Source: Mesorhizobium sp.
Lineage (GTDB): Bacteria; Pseudomonadota; Alphaproteobacteria; Rhizobiales; Rhizobiaceae
Assembly: GCA_004020365.1 (NCBI GenBank)
Contig: SAQR01000003.1
Location: forward strand, 186,001 to 250,000
Reading direction: 5' to 3'
Length of the DNA stretch: 64,000 nucleotides
Position 1 is the first letter of the stretch. Each line of letters begins with the position of its first letter. A model generated the notes under the pieces. The model saw nothing but the letters and a program-made list of their open reading frames with translations, made no database searches and was not told the DNA's origin. Made by a program: the position numbers and the translations under genes. Positions 39,018-47,647 of the stretch are shown here, piece by piece.

Positions 39018-39028
39018 CGGGACAACGA
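39018..39028. repeat. Left copy of an 11-bp direct repeat at the accessory-block edge
   Basis: CGGGACAACGA here recurs exactly at 53526-53536. The two copies lie in the gaps that border the 39.1-53.5 kb block between tlyA and dxs. It could be a short duplication made on insertion or simple chance. Confidence 0.35.
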
Positions 39029-39147
39029 ACATCTTGCGAAAGCGGCGAGCGCATCAGGCCACGCCCACAATTTGTTGAATATCGCACCGGGTCCGGCACA
39101 ATGTTGGGAACAATGCTCGTGTTGCTGCCAAAAAGTTAGGAGGACGA

Positions 39148-39549
39148 ATGCTGACCGGAACCTGCCATTGTGGCGCGGCCCGCTGGACTTTGGAGGGCGA
39201 TCCCGGCTCGATCACCGCCTGCAACTGCACGCTTTGCCGCCGCTATGGCGCGCTGTGGGCTTACGATTATGTCGACGAACGCATCCGTCTTGCGGGACCG
39301 ACAAGTGCTTATAGGCGCTCCGGAAAGGATGGCCCGTCACTCGAGATTCTGTTCTGTCCGACATGCGCCTGTGTGCTGGCCTGGCGTGGCTTGCGCGCCA
39401 GCGCCGCCGGTCGCACTCGGATCGCCGTCAATGTCAGGCTCGCGCCGCCCGACACCGTCGCCGACCTGCCAATCGACCATTTCGATGGCCTCCTCACGTT
39501 CGAGGACCTGCCGCGCGATGGTCGCTGCGTGCGCGATATGTGGTTCTAG
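39148..39549 (+). CDS. GFA-family (glutathione-dependent formaldehyde-activating-like) protein
   Basis: A 133-residue zinc protein of the Mss4-like fold. The zinc ligands are CHCG (residues 6-9), CNCTLCRR (near 25-32) and CPTCAC (near 70-75). The GFA name derives from glutathione-dependent formaldehyde-activating enzyme, but many members have no proven activity. AGGAGGA just upstream supports the ATG at 39148. It is the first gene past tlyA and reads away from it. Confidence 0.85.
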   Translation: MLTGTCHCGAARWTLEGDPGSITACNCTLCRRYGALWAYDYVDERIRLAGPTSAYRRSGKDGPSLEILFCPTCACVLAWRGLRASAAGRTRIAVNVRLAPPDTVADLPIDHFDGLLTFEDLPRDGRCVRDMWF

Positions 39550-39687
39550 CGGAAAAACTGACACTCACTACCGGTGCGGAAGGGCGGTAGGCGGCCCCCT
39601 TGCGCCGACCGGCTCCGTCGCACCATAAGGCGACCTTCCCGGCGAGTCTCCAGAGCCGCCCTTCTTGTCCGCAGCAGCGCTTCATAA

Positions 39688-40350
39688 TCATGCAACCGCC
39701 TCTGTTGTCCGCGACAGCAGGTCTTCCGCCAGCCGTAACGCCGCCTCCCGTGCATCCTGGCGAGCCGCATGATCAATATCGGGTCCAAACAGGGTTTTTT
39801 GGATGATTAGACTGCGGACATCTTCGATACCAATGAAACGCAACCACGCTTCTATGTAGGGTTTTTGAAAGTCGAAGCGCTGCGCCGGAGTGATGGATTG
39901 CGCCGCATAGTCGAGACCTCGCGCATGGATGACCACTGCGATTTTATCCCGGAGCAGTCCTTCGAACCCGTGTTCAGGGTCGAACGAGAAAAGGATGTCC
40001 TTCTGCGATACCAGGTCGATGAAGTGCTTGAGCTTGTAGGGAATGCTGAAATTCCACAGCGGCGTCGACAAGAGGACAATATCCGCCCAGTGCAGTTGTT
40101 GCGCCAATTCCTGCAAAGTGGCCCATGCCTGCTGTTGAGAAGGGGTAAGCGGCGTGCCGCTGAGCCCCGCATATTTGGCCAACATCGCGTCCTCACCGAA
40201 TTCGGGGAGGTCGACATCCCATAGGTCGAGCGTTGAAACCGCCAGGTCGGGTCGCCGACCACGACAGCTTTGGACAAAGGCCTCGGCGACCTCACGCGAG
40301 GCGGAACGCTCTTTGCGAGGCGAGGAAACGATATGCAGCAGCTTGGTCAT
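39688..40350 (-). CDS. azoR: FMN-dependent NADH:quinone/azo reductase
   Basis: A 220-residue flavodoxin-fold AzoR. HIVSSPRKERSASREVAE at residues 6-23 is the FMN phosphate loop; LLSTPLWNFSIPYKLKHFIDLV near residue 94 is the flavin-contact motif with the P-x-W/Y-N-F signature. It reduces azo compounds and quinones by two electrons and can protect against quinone or thiol stress. It is divergent from a LysR regulator that probably controls it. Confidence 0.9.
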   Translation of the reverse strand: MTKLLHIVSSPRKERSASREVAEAFVQSCRGRRPDLAVSTLDLWDVDLPEFGEDAMLAKYAGLSGTPLTPSQQQAWATLQELAQQLHWADIVLLSTPLWNFSIPYKLKHFIDLVSQKDILFSFDPEHGFEGLLRDKIAVVIHARGLDYAAQSITPAQRFDFQKPYIEAWLRFIGIEDVRSLIIQKTLFGPDIDHAARQDAREAALRLAEDLLSRTTEAVA

Positions 40351-40393
40351 GGATCATCCTTGCTCATTGTCACGAGCCGTATTGCGTCATATT

Positions 40394-40414
40394 TCAATTC
40401 AATATAAAAATTGA
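40394..40414. promoter_or_regulatory. Dyad in the azoR/lysR divergent promoter
   Basis: TCAATT (40394-40399) and AATTGA (40409-40414) form a perfect dyad with a 9-bp A/T-rich centre in the 98-bp divergent promoter. The size and symmetry fit a LysR-type recognition site (T-N11-A). Confidence 0.55.
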
Positions 40415-40448
40415 GATTATCGACAATATTCATCATGGATCAGAATAT

Positions 40449-41291
40449 ATGTTGGAATTGGTCCTGCTCAGGACGTTCGTCGCCGTGTTCGACGAAGGCG
40501 GCTTCAGTCGGGCAGCAGCGCGACTGAACCTTACGCAGTCGGCGGTCAGTGGGCACCTGCGCCGTCTCGAAGAGCAGGTCGGAAAGCCGTTACTCAGAAG
40601 GACGACGCGCTCGCTGGAGATGACACAAGATGGCGAGCGCCTGCTCGCCTATGCCCGGGCGATGCTCGCCCTTAACCGGGATGCTTTGGCCGATCTGGCG
40701 CAGGCACCCTTTCACGGCAGAGTTCGCGTCGGTCTCTCGGAAGACTTCGCGCAGGTCCCCATCCTTCGCGCCTTGCAGGCATTCGGCGCTGATCGCCGCG
40801 GGTTGCAGGTCGAGGTGCAAGTCGGGATTCCGGGTGCGCTGCTCACGAAGATGAAGGAGGGCAATATCGAACTGGTGCTCGGATCACAGTGTGAGGGTGA
40901 GGAGATGGGGCGCCTGCTGTGGCGCGAGCCTCTTGTCTGGGCATGGGCGGATCATACCGGCGTGGATCTTCCCGACCCGCTGCCATTGGCAGTGTTGCCG
41001 GAACCTTGCCCCTACAGGGAAGTTGCTCTTGAACGGCTTGCCACGGCCGGGATCAGCCAGCGCACGGTGATGATCTGCGCCAGCAACGCCAGCCTGAGGG
41101 CGGCTGCCATCTCAGGCTTCGCTGTAGCGCCGATGATCGTCAGTCAACTGAGAAACGGCTTGGTCAGGGTACCCGAAAGCTACGGCCTGCCAGAGTTGCC
41201 GGAAGCGCAGTTCAGGCTATTTGCCGCATCGAAAGAACTGGCGGAGGCCATCATGAACGCCGTTCCCCGAAGGCACGCTGGCGAGGAGTGA
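40449..41291 (+). CDS. LysR-family regulator, divergent from azoR
   Basis: A 280-residue LTTR. The winged helix is residues 1-60 (LRTFVAVFDEGGFSRAAARLNLTQSAVSGHLRRLE, cut near 7-41). The effector domain carries VRVGLSEDFAQVPILRAL and WREPLVWAWA. It does not share the C198/C208 pair of the other three LysR proteins, so it belongs to a different subgroup (IclR-independent, MdcR/DgdR-like at best). The likely target is azoR. Confidence 0.85.
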   Translation: MLELVLLRTFVAVFDEGGFSRAAARLNLTQSAVSGHLRRLEEQVGKPLLRRTTRSLEMTQDGERLLAYARAMLALNRDALADLAQAPFHGRVRVGLSEDFAQVPILRALQAFGADRRGLQVEVQVGIPGALLTKMKEGNIELVLGSQCEGEEMGRLLWREPLVWAWADHTGVDLPDPLPLAVLPEPCPYREVALERLATAGISQRTVMICASNASLRAAAISGFAVAPMIVSQLRNGLVRVPESYGLPELPEAQFRLFAASKELAEAIMNAVPRRHAGEE

Positions 41292-41384
41292 ACTCGCACC
41301 AGCGCTTGGCCGTCTCGGTCTGATGCTTGGGTACGAGGGTGTTACGTCTCATAGGAACTAAATCCGTGGCGGCGCAAAACTTTC

Positions 41385-41416
41385 GGGGCCGGACATCTGG
41401 CCGGAAGGCCGGCCCC
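41385..41416 (-). terminator. Stem-loop after the DUF302 gene
   Basis: GGGGCCGG (41385-41392) pairs with CCGGCCCC (41409-41416), with an inner CCGG/CCGG pairing in the loop. Read on the minus strand it follows the DUF302 stop by 10 nt and is trailed by GAAAGTTTTG. Confidence 0.5.
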
Positions 41417-41426
41417 GCTTCATGGG

Positions 41427-41912
41427 TCATTTCTCGATGCTGGAGGTGACGGACTGGATCACTTCGGTCGCCATCTTGAATTCCCTGGTGCGGCTTTCGA
41501 TGCCGTGGCGCCTAGCGATGTAGTCGAAGTCGGTGTAGGACGCGTAGACCGAGCCATCAGCCGTCTGGTAAACGACGACGCGCACCGGCCAGTCGAGGCC
41601 GGCTTTCGGGTTCGCGGTGATGAAGGTCGTGCCGAGTGCCGGGTTGCCGAACATGATGAGCCGCGACGGCCTGACGACATTGCCGGCTGCGTTGCCGAGC
41701 TTGGCCTGGTCGATGACACCGAACAACGTGATGCCCTTGTCGGCGACATCCTTCTTGATCCGCGACACGGTCTCTGCAACCGAATAGCCGCTCTTGACTG
41801 TGACGACGCCGTCTGACGCCGTCTCAGCATTGGCCTGGGCCAGAAACCCCGGGGTGGCAAGCGTCAGGACAAGCGCCGTCGCCGCAAGGGTCGATTTGAC
41901 TGAATTGATCAT
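41427..41912 (-). CDS. Exported DUF302 protein
   Basis: A 161-residue protein with a signal peptide (to about residue 29, QANAET). The DUF302 fold follows: VKSGYSVAETVSRIKKDVADKGITLFGVIDQ (near residues 39-69), then RLIMFGNPALGT and LDWPVRVVVYQTADGSVYASY. The function of DUF302 is unknown; it is often near redox or copper genes. GGAGA upstream supports the ATG at 41910-41912. Confidence 0.83.
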   Translation of the reverse strand: MINSVKSTLAATALVLTLATPGFLAQANAETASDGVVTVKSGYSVAETVSRIKKDVADKGITLFGVIDQAKLGNAAGNVVRPSRLIMFGNPALGTTFITANPKAGLDWPVRVVVYQTADGSVYASYTDFDYIARRHGIESRTREFKMATEVIQSVTSSIEK

Positions 41913-42048
41913 TTTTCTTTCTCCGTGAGTGAAGCCGGTCCGATGACAGGCTGGAAGAAAGGATGCGGAAAGGCTCGGCGGATTGATAATGCCGTTCGCT
42001 GCCTGAATTGATGAGTGCGGCGTATGGCTGGCGGGTTCCAGGGAAATG

Positions 42049-42068
42049 CCGCCGCTCATGAGCGGCGG
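42049..42068 (-). terminator. 20-bp palindrome after the MFS gene
   Basis: CCGCCGCTCATGAGCGGCGG is a perfect 20-bp palindrome beginning 22 nt past the MFS stop (minus strand). As RNA it would make an 8-bp GC stem with a 4-nt loop. A T-run is weak, so it may act as a terminator or a regulator site for DUF302. Confidence 0.45.
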
Positions 42069-42090
42069 TAAACGTCGAGGTGAAGCGGGA

Positions 42091-43311
42091 TCAGACGTGT
42101 GGCGCCGTCAGCGGGCGGGCGATTATCGTTGCCGCGACCAGGGCGGCGACGAGAACAACAACACAAGCGGTCCAGCCGAGCCGGTCATAGACCTGGCCGA
42201 GGACAAAGCTGCCGACCAACCCGCCGGAATGGTATGAAGCAAGATAGATACCGCTCGCAGCGGCCTTGTCGCGGGCGGCGACGCGGCTGACATGGCCAGT
42301 CGTGATCGCCTGCGCCAAGAATGTTCCGATGGCGATCAGCGCCATGCCCGCAAGAACGATCGGCAGATTTGGAGCGAGCAGCGCCAGAAGGCCGGCGATG
42401 GCTATCCCGAGCGTCAGGACGATGCCGCTGGCCGGGCCGAGCCGCCTTGCCACGCGGCCGGCGAGCGGGGTTGTCAGCATCGACGGCAGAAATACGAAAT
42501 AAACGAGACCGAGCGCCATCGGCGACAGGGCCAGCGGTGCGGCGGCCAGCTGGAAATTCACATAGGTAAACGTGCCGATGAAGACGAACAGGATCAGGAA
42601 GCCGATCGCGAAGCTACCGCGCAGTTCTCGGTTCTTAAAGTGGGCTTTCCAGGCGCCACCTACGGGAGGGTGGTCTGCGTCGATTCGCATCATGCGGTCG
42701 GTCTTCTTCAGAGTCAGCCAGACCAGCAACGCGCCGGCGATATTTAGGGCAGCGAAGGTCAGGAAGTTGATGGAGATGCCAAAGCCGTCCGCAACAGCCG
42801 CCGAAAGGATGCGGCCGAAGAAGTTGCTGGCGACGTTTCCGGTGACGTAGGCGGCGAGCGCGCCTGCCGCCTGGCCGGGTGAGAAATGCTCGGCGAGGTA
42901 GGCGATCGTCAGCGTGAAGGCCGCCGACATGCACAGGCCCTGCAGAACGCGCAGGAGGGCAAACATTGCGATGCTGTCGGTCATCGAAAGTAGCGCGGTC
43001 GGTATGGCGAGCACGACAAGGCTGAACCATATCCCGTTGCGCCGGTCGATGTTGCAGCCGAGTAGCGCCACCGCGACGCCGGCAATCGCCATTCCAAAGG
43101 TGCTGGCGTTCACCGCGAAACCCATCGTCGCGCGGCTGACGCTGAATTTGACGACGAGCGAGGGAAGGATCGCCTGCGCGGCGAAAAGGTCGACGAGTGT
43201 CAGAAATGCGATCAAGGCGATGATGCCGAAGCGCAGGCTGTCCGTCGATACCCTGCGGAGCCTGGAGGCAACGGCTTCGTCATAGCTGGCCATCGGAATT
43301 TGTCCGTGCAT
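42091..43311 (-). CDS. Major facilitator superfamily transporter (YnfM-like)
   Basis: A 406-residue protein with about twelve TM helices. The loop 2-3 motif is degenerate (GCNIDRRNGI), and LRVLQGLCMSAAFTLTIAYLAEHF near residue 115 is typical of DHA1-type efflux proteins. The second half has VARRLGPASGIVLTLGIAIAGLL. It is probably an efflux pump for an unknown small molecule. It lies 73 bp after the cupin gene and is probably cotranscribed with it. ATG at 43309-43311 was chosen; MASYDE at 43293 is an alternative. Confidence 0.82.
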   Translation of the reverse strand: MHGQIPMASYDEAVASRLRRVSTDSLRFGIIALIAFLTLVDLFAAQAILPSLVVKFSVSRATMGFAVNASTFGMAIAGVAVALLGCNIDRRNGIWFSLVVLAIPTALLSMTDSIAMFALLRVLQGLCMSAAFTLTIAYLAEHFSPGQAAGALAAYVTGNVASNFFGRILSAAVADGFGISINFLTFAALNIAGALLVWLTLKKTDRMMRIDADHPPVGGAWKAHFKNRELRGSFAIGFLILFVFIGTFTYVNFQLAAAPLALSPMALGLVYFVFLPSMLTTPLAGRVARRLGPASGIVLTLGIAIAGLLALLAPNLPIVLAGMALIAIGTFLAQAITTGHVSRVAARDKAAASGIYLASYHSGGLVGSFVLGQVYDRLGWTACVVVLVAALVAATIIARPLTAPHV

Positions 43312-43384
43312 GGTTCGACGCTCCCGAAGGGGACCGGGAACGTCGAGTGAGGTTGAGGTCAATAAGCGGGACGCTGCGGTCCGG

Positions 43385-43885
43385 TTACATCGCGCCGTGG
43401 GCGTCCATGTCCGGCGGCAGGATGTCGGCCGAATAGAGCACGGCAGGGACCGAACCGTTGTTCTTCCACCAATGCGCGAGCTGGCCGAACTCGGCGGTGG
43501 CTTCGCCGGCCTTGTGCTCGATCGCCACCTTGCAGGTGTTGCTGTATTCGCTGATCGCGCCCTCGACGACCAGGATATTTGCCGGACGCGTGGAGTGGTC
43601 GTGCCACGGCACGACGCCGCCGGGCTGCACGACGAGCTTGCGCAGACGGAACCTATTGCCCTTCCAGGCGTCGCCCTTCGTGCTGAGGTCGATCGTGCTG
43701 ATGACCTCGTCGGTGACACCTTCCGGCGCGCTCGGCATCGACTGCACGGCATTGGTGGCGACCTGGTCGACCGGGCATTCGCCGGCGTGGGCAGGTGCTG
43801 CAGCGAAAGCCGCGGCCGAAGCGAGCAGGCCGAACGCCAGAACTAGTTTGATCGGGTTGTGAGGTGCTATGACTTTCAGAAACAT
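43385..43885 (-). CDS. Exported cupin-domain protein
   Basis: A 166-residue protein with a signal peptide (to about residue 34, APAHAGE). The cupin barrel has VPWHDHSTRPANILVVEGAISEY (metal-binding H-x-H and Glu, near residues 92-114) and QLAHWWKNNGSVPAVLYSADI as motif 2. Small secreted cupins often bind Fe, Mn or Ni; the reaction is unknown. AAAAGGAGAACC upstream is a strong ribosome-binding site. The gene runs toward the MFS transporter. Confidence 0.83.
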   Translation of the reverse strand: MFLKVIAPHNPIKLVLAFGLLASAAAFAAAPAHAGECPVDQVATNAVQSMPSAPEGVTDEVISTIDLSTKGDAWKGNRFRLRKLVVQPGGVVPWHDHSTRPANILVVEGAISEYSNTCKVAIEHKAGEATAEFGQLAHWWKNNGSVPAVLYSADILPPDMDAHGAM

Positions 43886-44086
43886 TTTGCGGTTCTCCTT
43901 TTATCGAGCCCGGCAATGGGAATTCATGCGGGGCGTGATGTGGAGATTGGGCGAGCACGGCTGCCAAGAGAAATGCCGGGTACTTCTGAATTCCATAGCC
44001 TGAAGCTATCGGGCGAGCCTGGGCGCAGTCGTACCGGCTCGCACCCGAACCGCAGGCGCAATCCTGCGTAGTCGACGGAGTTTCGA

Positions 44087-45001
44087 TTACGCGGCGGAAC
44101 GGCGCATCGAAACCGGTGATGCGCCCTCTGCCCAGCCGTAGGATTTGACCGCACCGACAAATGTCGACACCGCGGGCGAGAAGCGGCGGCCGGCGACGGT
44201 GACGAGACACACATCGCGGGTCACCTCCGGCTCTGTCACAGGCCGCACCTGCAGCCCTGGAATCACGGCGGTGTATTCGGGGAGGAAACAGATGCCGAGC
44301 CCTCCGGCAACCATGTTCTGGATCCAGTCTTCTCGCTCGCTGGAATAGGAGATGCGAAGCTTCACTCCGCGCTCGACGCAAAGATGAGAGAGATGGTCCC
44401 AATACTCGCAGTTGACGCGTCTCAGATAGATCTCGCCGTCGATCGCGCTGATTGGCACGGTCTCGTGCTGCGCCAGCCGATGGCCGGTCGGGAACGCCAG
44501 CATGAAGCGTTCGCGAAAGAGCGGCGTCACGTCGAAGCGTTCCGGGAACTTTTCGCTCGACGACATGATTGCGACGTCGATCTCGCCCGCCTCGAGCAGT
44601 TGTGAGAGCCGGCTTGGTACCCCTTCAACCAACTGCAACTGAATTCCCTTGTGGCGCATGTTGAAATCCGTGAGCAAACCGGTGAAGCGGCGCGGGCCGA
44701 TCGTACACATGATGCCGACCTTCAGATGCGCGTTCTTGAGGCAAAGGAAGCGCGAGGCTTCCTGACGCACGCCGCTCAGTTCATCTGATATCTGTTGGAA
44801 ACGCGGCCGAAGCAGCGCGCCAAGGTCGGTGATGTGGGTCAGATTGCGCTCGCGCCGGAACAAAAGGCCGCCGACCTCGTCCTCGAGCTGCTGGATCGCG
44901 CGGCTGAGCGCCGGCTGGGTGACGTTGCATTTCTCGGCGGCGCGCGTGAAGTTCCGTGTGTCGCAGACGGCGAGGAAATATCGGATGTGGTGGATGTCCA
45001 T
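44087..45001 (-). CDS. LysR-family regulator with OxyR-like cysteine pair (paralogue 3)
   Basis: A 304-residue LTTR that starts MDIHHIRYFLAVCDTRNF. It is the third member of the group at 14125 and 15870, sharing Cys25, GIMCTIGPRRF, LVEGVPSRLSQLLEAG, NCEY...CVERG with Cys198/Cys208, and SSEREDWIQNM. It is divergent from bdhA and upstream of the cupin/MFS genes, either of which it may control. The 147-bp divergent region has no single clear palindrome. Confidence 0.85.
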   Translation of the reverse strand: MDIHHIRYFLAVCDTRNFTRAAEKCNVTQPALSRAIQQLEDEVGGLLFRRERNLTHITDLGALLRPRFQQISDELSGVRQEASRFLCLKNAHLKVGIMCTIGPRRFTGLLTDFNMRHKGIQLQLVEGVPSRLSQLLEAGEIDVAIMSSSEKFPERFDVTPLFRERFMLAFPTGHRLAQHETVPISAIDGEIYLRRVNCEYWDHLSHLCVERGVKLRISYSSEREDWIQNMVAGGLGICFLPEYTAVIPGLQVRPVTEPEVTRDVCLVTVAGRRFSPAVSTFVGAVKSYGWAEGASPVSMRRSAA

Positions 45002-45148
45002 GCCAATCCCCTAGCGCGCCCGAGCCTTCTCCTGCCAATGCAATGGACGCATGGATTTGATAGCACAGCGGCATTTTATTGTTGAGCACGCATCGCTCAA
45101 GGTCCCGCAGAACAGCCGCAGCGTTGCGGCACATCAACGGAGACCGAA

Positions 45149-45979
45149 ATGCTCAACGTCGGCAAACCTGAAACCGATACGCTTGCGATGCGCCGCCCCT
45201 TGGAAGGCCGGACGGCGATCGTGACCGGCTCGACCAGCGGCATCGGCCTCGGCATCGCCCGCGCCCTGGCGCAGAACGGTGCTGCCGTCATGCTGAACGG
45301 GTTCGGGGATCCGGTGGAAATCGAAACACTGCGTGCCGGCTTGGCCGAGGAAAATGATGTCGACGTCGCTTACGACAACGCCGACATGTCGAACCGCGAC
45401 GCTATCCACATGATGGTGGAACGGGCCGTTGCACGCTTCGGCCAGATCGACATCGTGATCAACAACGCGGGCATACAGCATGTTGCGCCCGTCAGCGAAT
45501 TTCCCGTCGCCAAATGGGACTCGATCCTGGCGATCAACCTGAGTTCGGCTTTCCATTTGATCCAGGCGACCTTCGAGCCGATGAAGGGTCGTGGCTATGG
45601 CCGCATCATCAACATCGCCTCCGCCCATGGGCTGATCGCCTCGCCGTTCAAATCAGCCTATGTCGCCGCCAAGCACGGCATGGTCGGATTGACGAAGGTG
45701 GTCGCACTCGAGGGCGCCGAGTACGGCGTGACTTCGAACGCGATCTGTCCAGGCTATGTCTGGACGCCACTTGTCGAGAAACAAATCGAGGATCAGGCGA
45801 AGTCGCACAACATCGCCCGCGACGCCGTCATCCGCGACATCTTTCTGAAGAACCAGCCGACCAGGCGCTTTGCGACTGTGGAGGAGATGGGAGCGCTTGC
45901 GGTGTTTCTCTGCAGCGACTGCGCAGCTTCGATCACCGGCACAGCCTTGCCGGTCGACGGCGGCTGGACTGCGCACTGA
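45149..45979 (+). CDS. bdhA: 3-hydroxybutyrate dehydrogenase (SDR)
   Basis: A 276-residue short-chain dehydrogenase. NAD-binding GSTSGIGLGIA is near residues 27-37, NNAG near 106, catalytic Ser in NIASAHG, and Tyr/Lys in SAYVAAKHG (YxxxK). VTSNAICPGYVWTPLVEKQIEDQA and the C-terminal DGGWTAH match the bacterial 3-hydroxybutyrate dehydrogenase subgroup, which turns D-3-hydroxybutyrate from PHB breakdown into acetoacetate. A patatin follows 51 bp downstream. Confidence 0.9.
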   Translation: MLNVGKPETDTLAMRRPLEGRTAIVTGSTSGIGLGIARALAQNGAAVMLNGFGDPVEIETLRAGLAEENDVDVAYDNADMSNRDAIHMMVERAVARFGQIDIVINNAGIQHVAPVSEFPVAKWDSILAINLSSAFHLIQATFEPMKGRGYGRIINIASAHGLIASPFKSAYVAAKHGMVGLTKVVALEGAEYGVTSNAICPGYVWTPLVEKQIEDQAKSHNIARDAVIRDIFLKNQPTRRFATVEEMGALAVFLCSDCAASITGTALPVDGGWTAH

Positions 45980-46030
45980 GCGCACCGTCATCGTCAAAAC
46001 GTCTGCAATTTTACGCGAGGAGGGTACCCG

Positions 46031-47116
46031 ATGAACACTCATGCCGACGTTGTGAAGCTTGCCTCCAGCCAATCGGAACCGGCCGCGCCCAGCGTGGTCC
46101 GCGGGAAGCGGACGATCAACCTCGCGCTTCAGGGAGGAGGCGCGCACGGCGCCTTCACATGGGGTGTCATCGATCGGCTCCTTGACGAGGAGAACTTGTC
46201 CCTCGAGGGGGCAGTCGCCACCAGCGCCGGGGCCATGAACGCGGCGGTGCTTGCCTACGGGCTCGCCGAAGGCGGACGGCGCGGCGCGCAGAAGGCGCTT
46301 GCGAATTTCTGGCGCCGCGTCAGCCACGCGGCGGCCTTCAGCCCTCTGCAGCCGAGCCTGCTTGACAAGATGACCGGGTCGCGTTCGCTCGAATACTCCC
46401 CGGCCTTCCTGATCCTCGATATGGTGACGCGATTGATGTCGCCCTATCAGTTCAATCCCTTGAATTTCAATCCGCTGAAAAACGTTCTCGAGCAGTCTAT
46501 CGATCTCGATGCCGTCCGCATGTCGCGCTGTCCTCTGAAACTCAACATCTGCGCGACCAATGTGCGGACCGGGAAGGTCAAGGTGTTCTCCAATGACGAG
46601 CTGTCGATCGACGCCATCATGGCGTCGGCATGCCTGCCGTTCCTGTTCCAAGCCGTCGAGATCGACGGCGAGGCCTATTGGGACGGCGGTTACATGGGAA
46701 ATCCGGCAATCTTCCCGCTGATCTATTCCTGCGACACGCCGGACGTGCTGATCGTACACATCAATCCTATAGAACGCACCGAACTGCCGCGCTCGGCGAC
46801 GGATATCCTTAATCGCATCAACGAGATAAGCTTCAACTCTTCGCTTTTGCGGGAAATGCGGGCGATCGCCTTCGTCACGCAACTGATCGACTCGGAGGCC
46901 GGCCAGACGCTCGACCTCAAGCGCATCTTCGTCCACGGCATTTCGGATGACGAGACCATGAAAAAGCTTGGCGTCTCCAGCAAGCTCAATGCCGATTGGG
47001 GCCTGCTTACGGATCTTCGCGACCGCGGCCGTGAACGCGCCGAGGAATGGCTCGAAGCCAACTATAACCACATCGGACAGCGTTCGACGGTGGACATCCA
47101 CGAACGCTATCTCTGA
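46031..47116 (+). CDS. Patatin-like phospholipase/acyl hydrolase
   Basis: A 361-residue patatin. The oxyanion loop is LALQGGGAHGAF near residues 31-42. The nucleophile elbow is ATSAGAMNAA near residues 63-72: Ser and Ala-Gly are present, but the first Gly of GxSxG is Ala. The catalytic Asp is in YWDGGYMGNPAI near residue 218. AGGAGGGT precedes the ATG. The bdhA-patatin pairing is widespread in PHB-making Proteobacteria and suggests a role in PHB or lipid turnover; the substrate is inferred. Confidence 0.87.
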   Translation: MNTHADVVKLASSQSEPAAPSVVRGKRTINLALQGGGAHGAFTWGVIDRLLDEENLSLEGAVATSAGAMNAAVLAYGLAEGGRRGAQKALANFWRRVSHAAAFSPLQPSLLDKMTGSRSLEYSPAFLILDMVTRLMSPYQFNPLNFNPLKNVLEQSIDLDAVRMSRCPLKLNICATNVRTGKVKVFSNDELSIDAIMASACLPFLFQAVEIDGEAYWDGGYMGNPAIFPLIYSCDTPDVLIVHINPIERTELPRSATDILNRINEISFNSSLLREMRAIAFVTQLIDSEAGQTLDLKRIFVHGISDDETMKKLGVSSKLNADWGLLTDLRDRGRERAEEWLEANYNHIGQRSTVDIHERYL

Positions 47117-47172
47117 CAACCTCTGACAACAACTCCCGGCCGGCATTATCCCCCTCTGGATGCCGGTTTGCT

Positions 47173-47206
47173 GAGCCCTCCGGCAACCCTCCCGGAGGGC
47201 TCTTTT
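47173..47206 (+). terminator. Rho-independent terminator after the patatin gene
   Basis: GAGCCCTCCGG (47173-47183) pairs perfectly with CCGGAGGGCTC (47192-47202) over an 8-nt loop, followed by TTTT. It separates the bdhA-patatin unit from the bufferin operon. Confidence 0.85.
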
Positions 47207-47345
47207 CATGCAGCCGGCGCATACAGCGCGTCTATCGAAACCATGCCAGGACAGCATTTCAGTTGATGGCTGCGATCGAAGAGAGTGGCTTCAGACGGGC
47301 TGATCGCCGGTCTGAACTAAACACAAACCCAGGAGACGGAAAATC

Positions 47346-47615
47346 ATGATCAATACCAAATCGCTCATCGGCTCGGCTTTCGCCGCTGCTACCACGCTCG
47401 CCGCTAGCGCAGCCTTCGCCGGTCCGGCCGCTCAGCCGGAGTTCTCGTTCGAAAAGTGCTACGGCGTCGTCAAGGCCGGCCAGAACGATTGCCAGACCGC
47501 CACGCATTCTTGCGCCGGGACCTCTACGGCCGACAACCAGTCCGACGCATGGATCTACGTGCCGGCCGGCACTTGCGGAAAGCTTGCCAGCGGCAGCACC
47601 GAACCCAAGGCCTGA
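47346..47615 (+). CDS. bufA1: DUF2282 bufferin precursor peptide (BufA1-like)
   Basis: An 89-residue precursor with a Sec signal peptide (cleavage near residue 25, SAAFAGPA) and four conserved cysteines, Cys38, Cys49, Cys56 and Cys77, set in [25 protein letters not shown] and VPAGTCGK. This is the DUF2282 pattern of bufferin 1, a copper-binding ribosomal peptide whose central cysteines are modified by an MNIO enzyme. The gene leads bufB and bufC on the same strand, spaced 32 bp. AGGAGACGG at 47332-47340 is the ribosome-binding site. I infer periplasmic copper sequestration. Confidence 0.9.
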   Translation: MINTKSLIGSAFAAATTLAASAAFAGPAAQPEFSFEKCYGVVKAGQNDCQTATHSCAGTSTADNQSDAWIYVPAGTCGKLASGSTEPKA

Positions 47616-47647
47616 TCCACTCCCACGCAACCCAATGGAGACGACTG

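Noticed and set aside
45653-47257. 534-codon minus-strand frame opposite bdhA/patatin
   Set aside because: Antisense shadow; both plus-strand genes have intact catalytic motifs.
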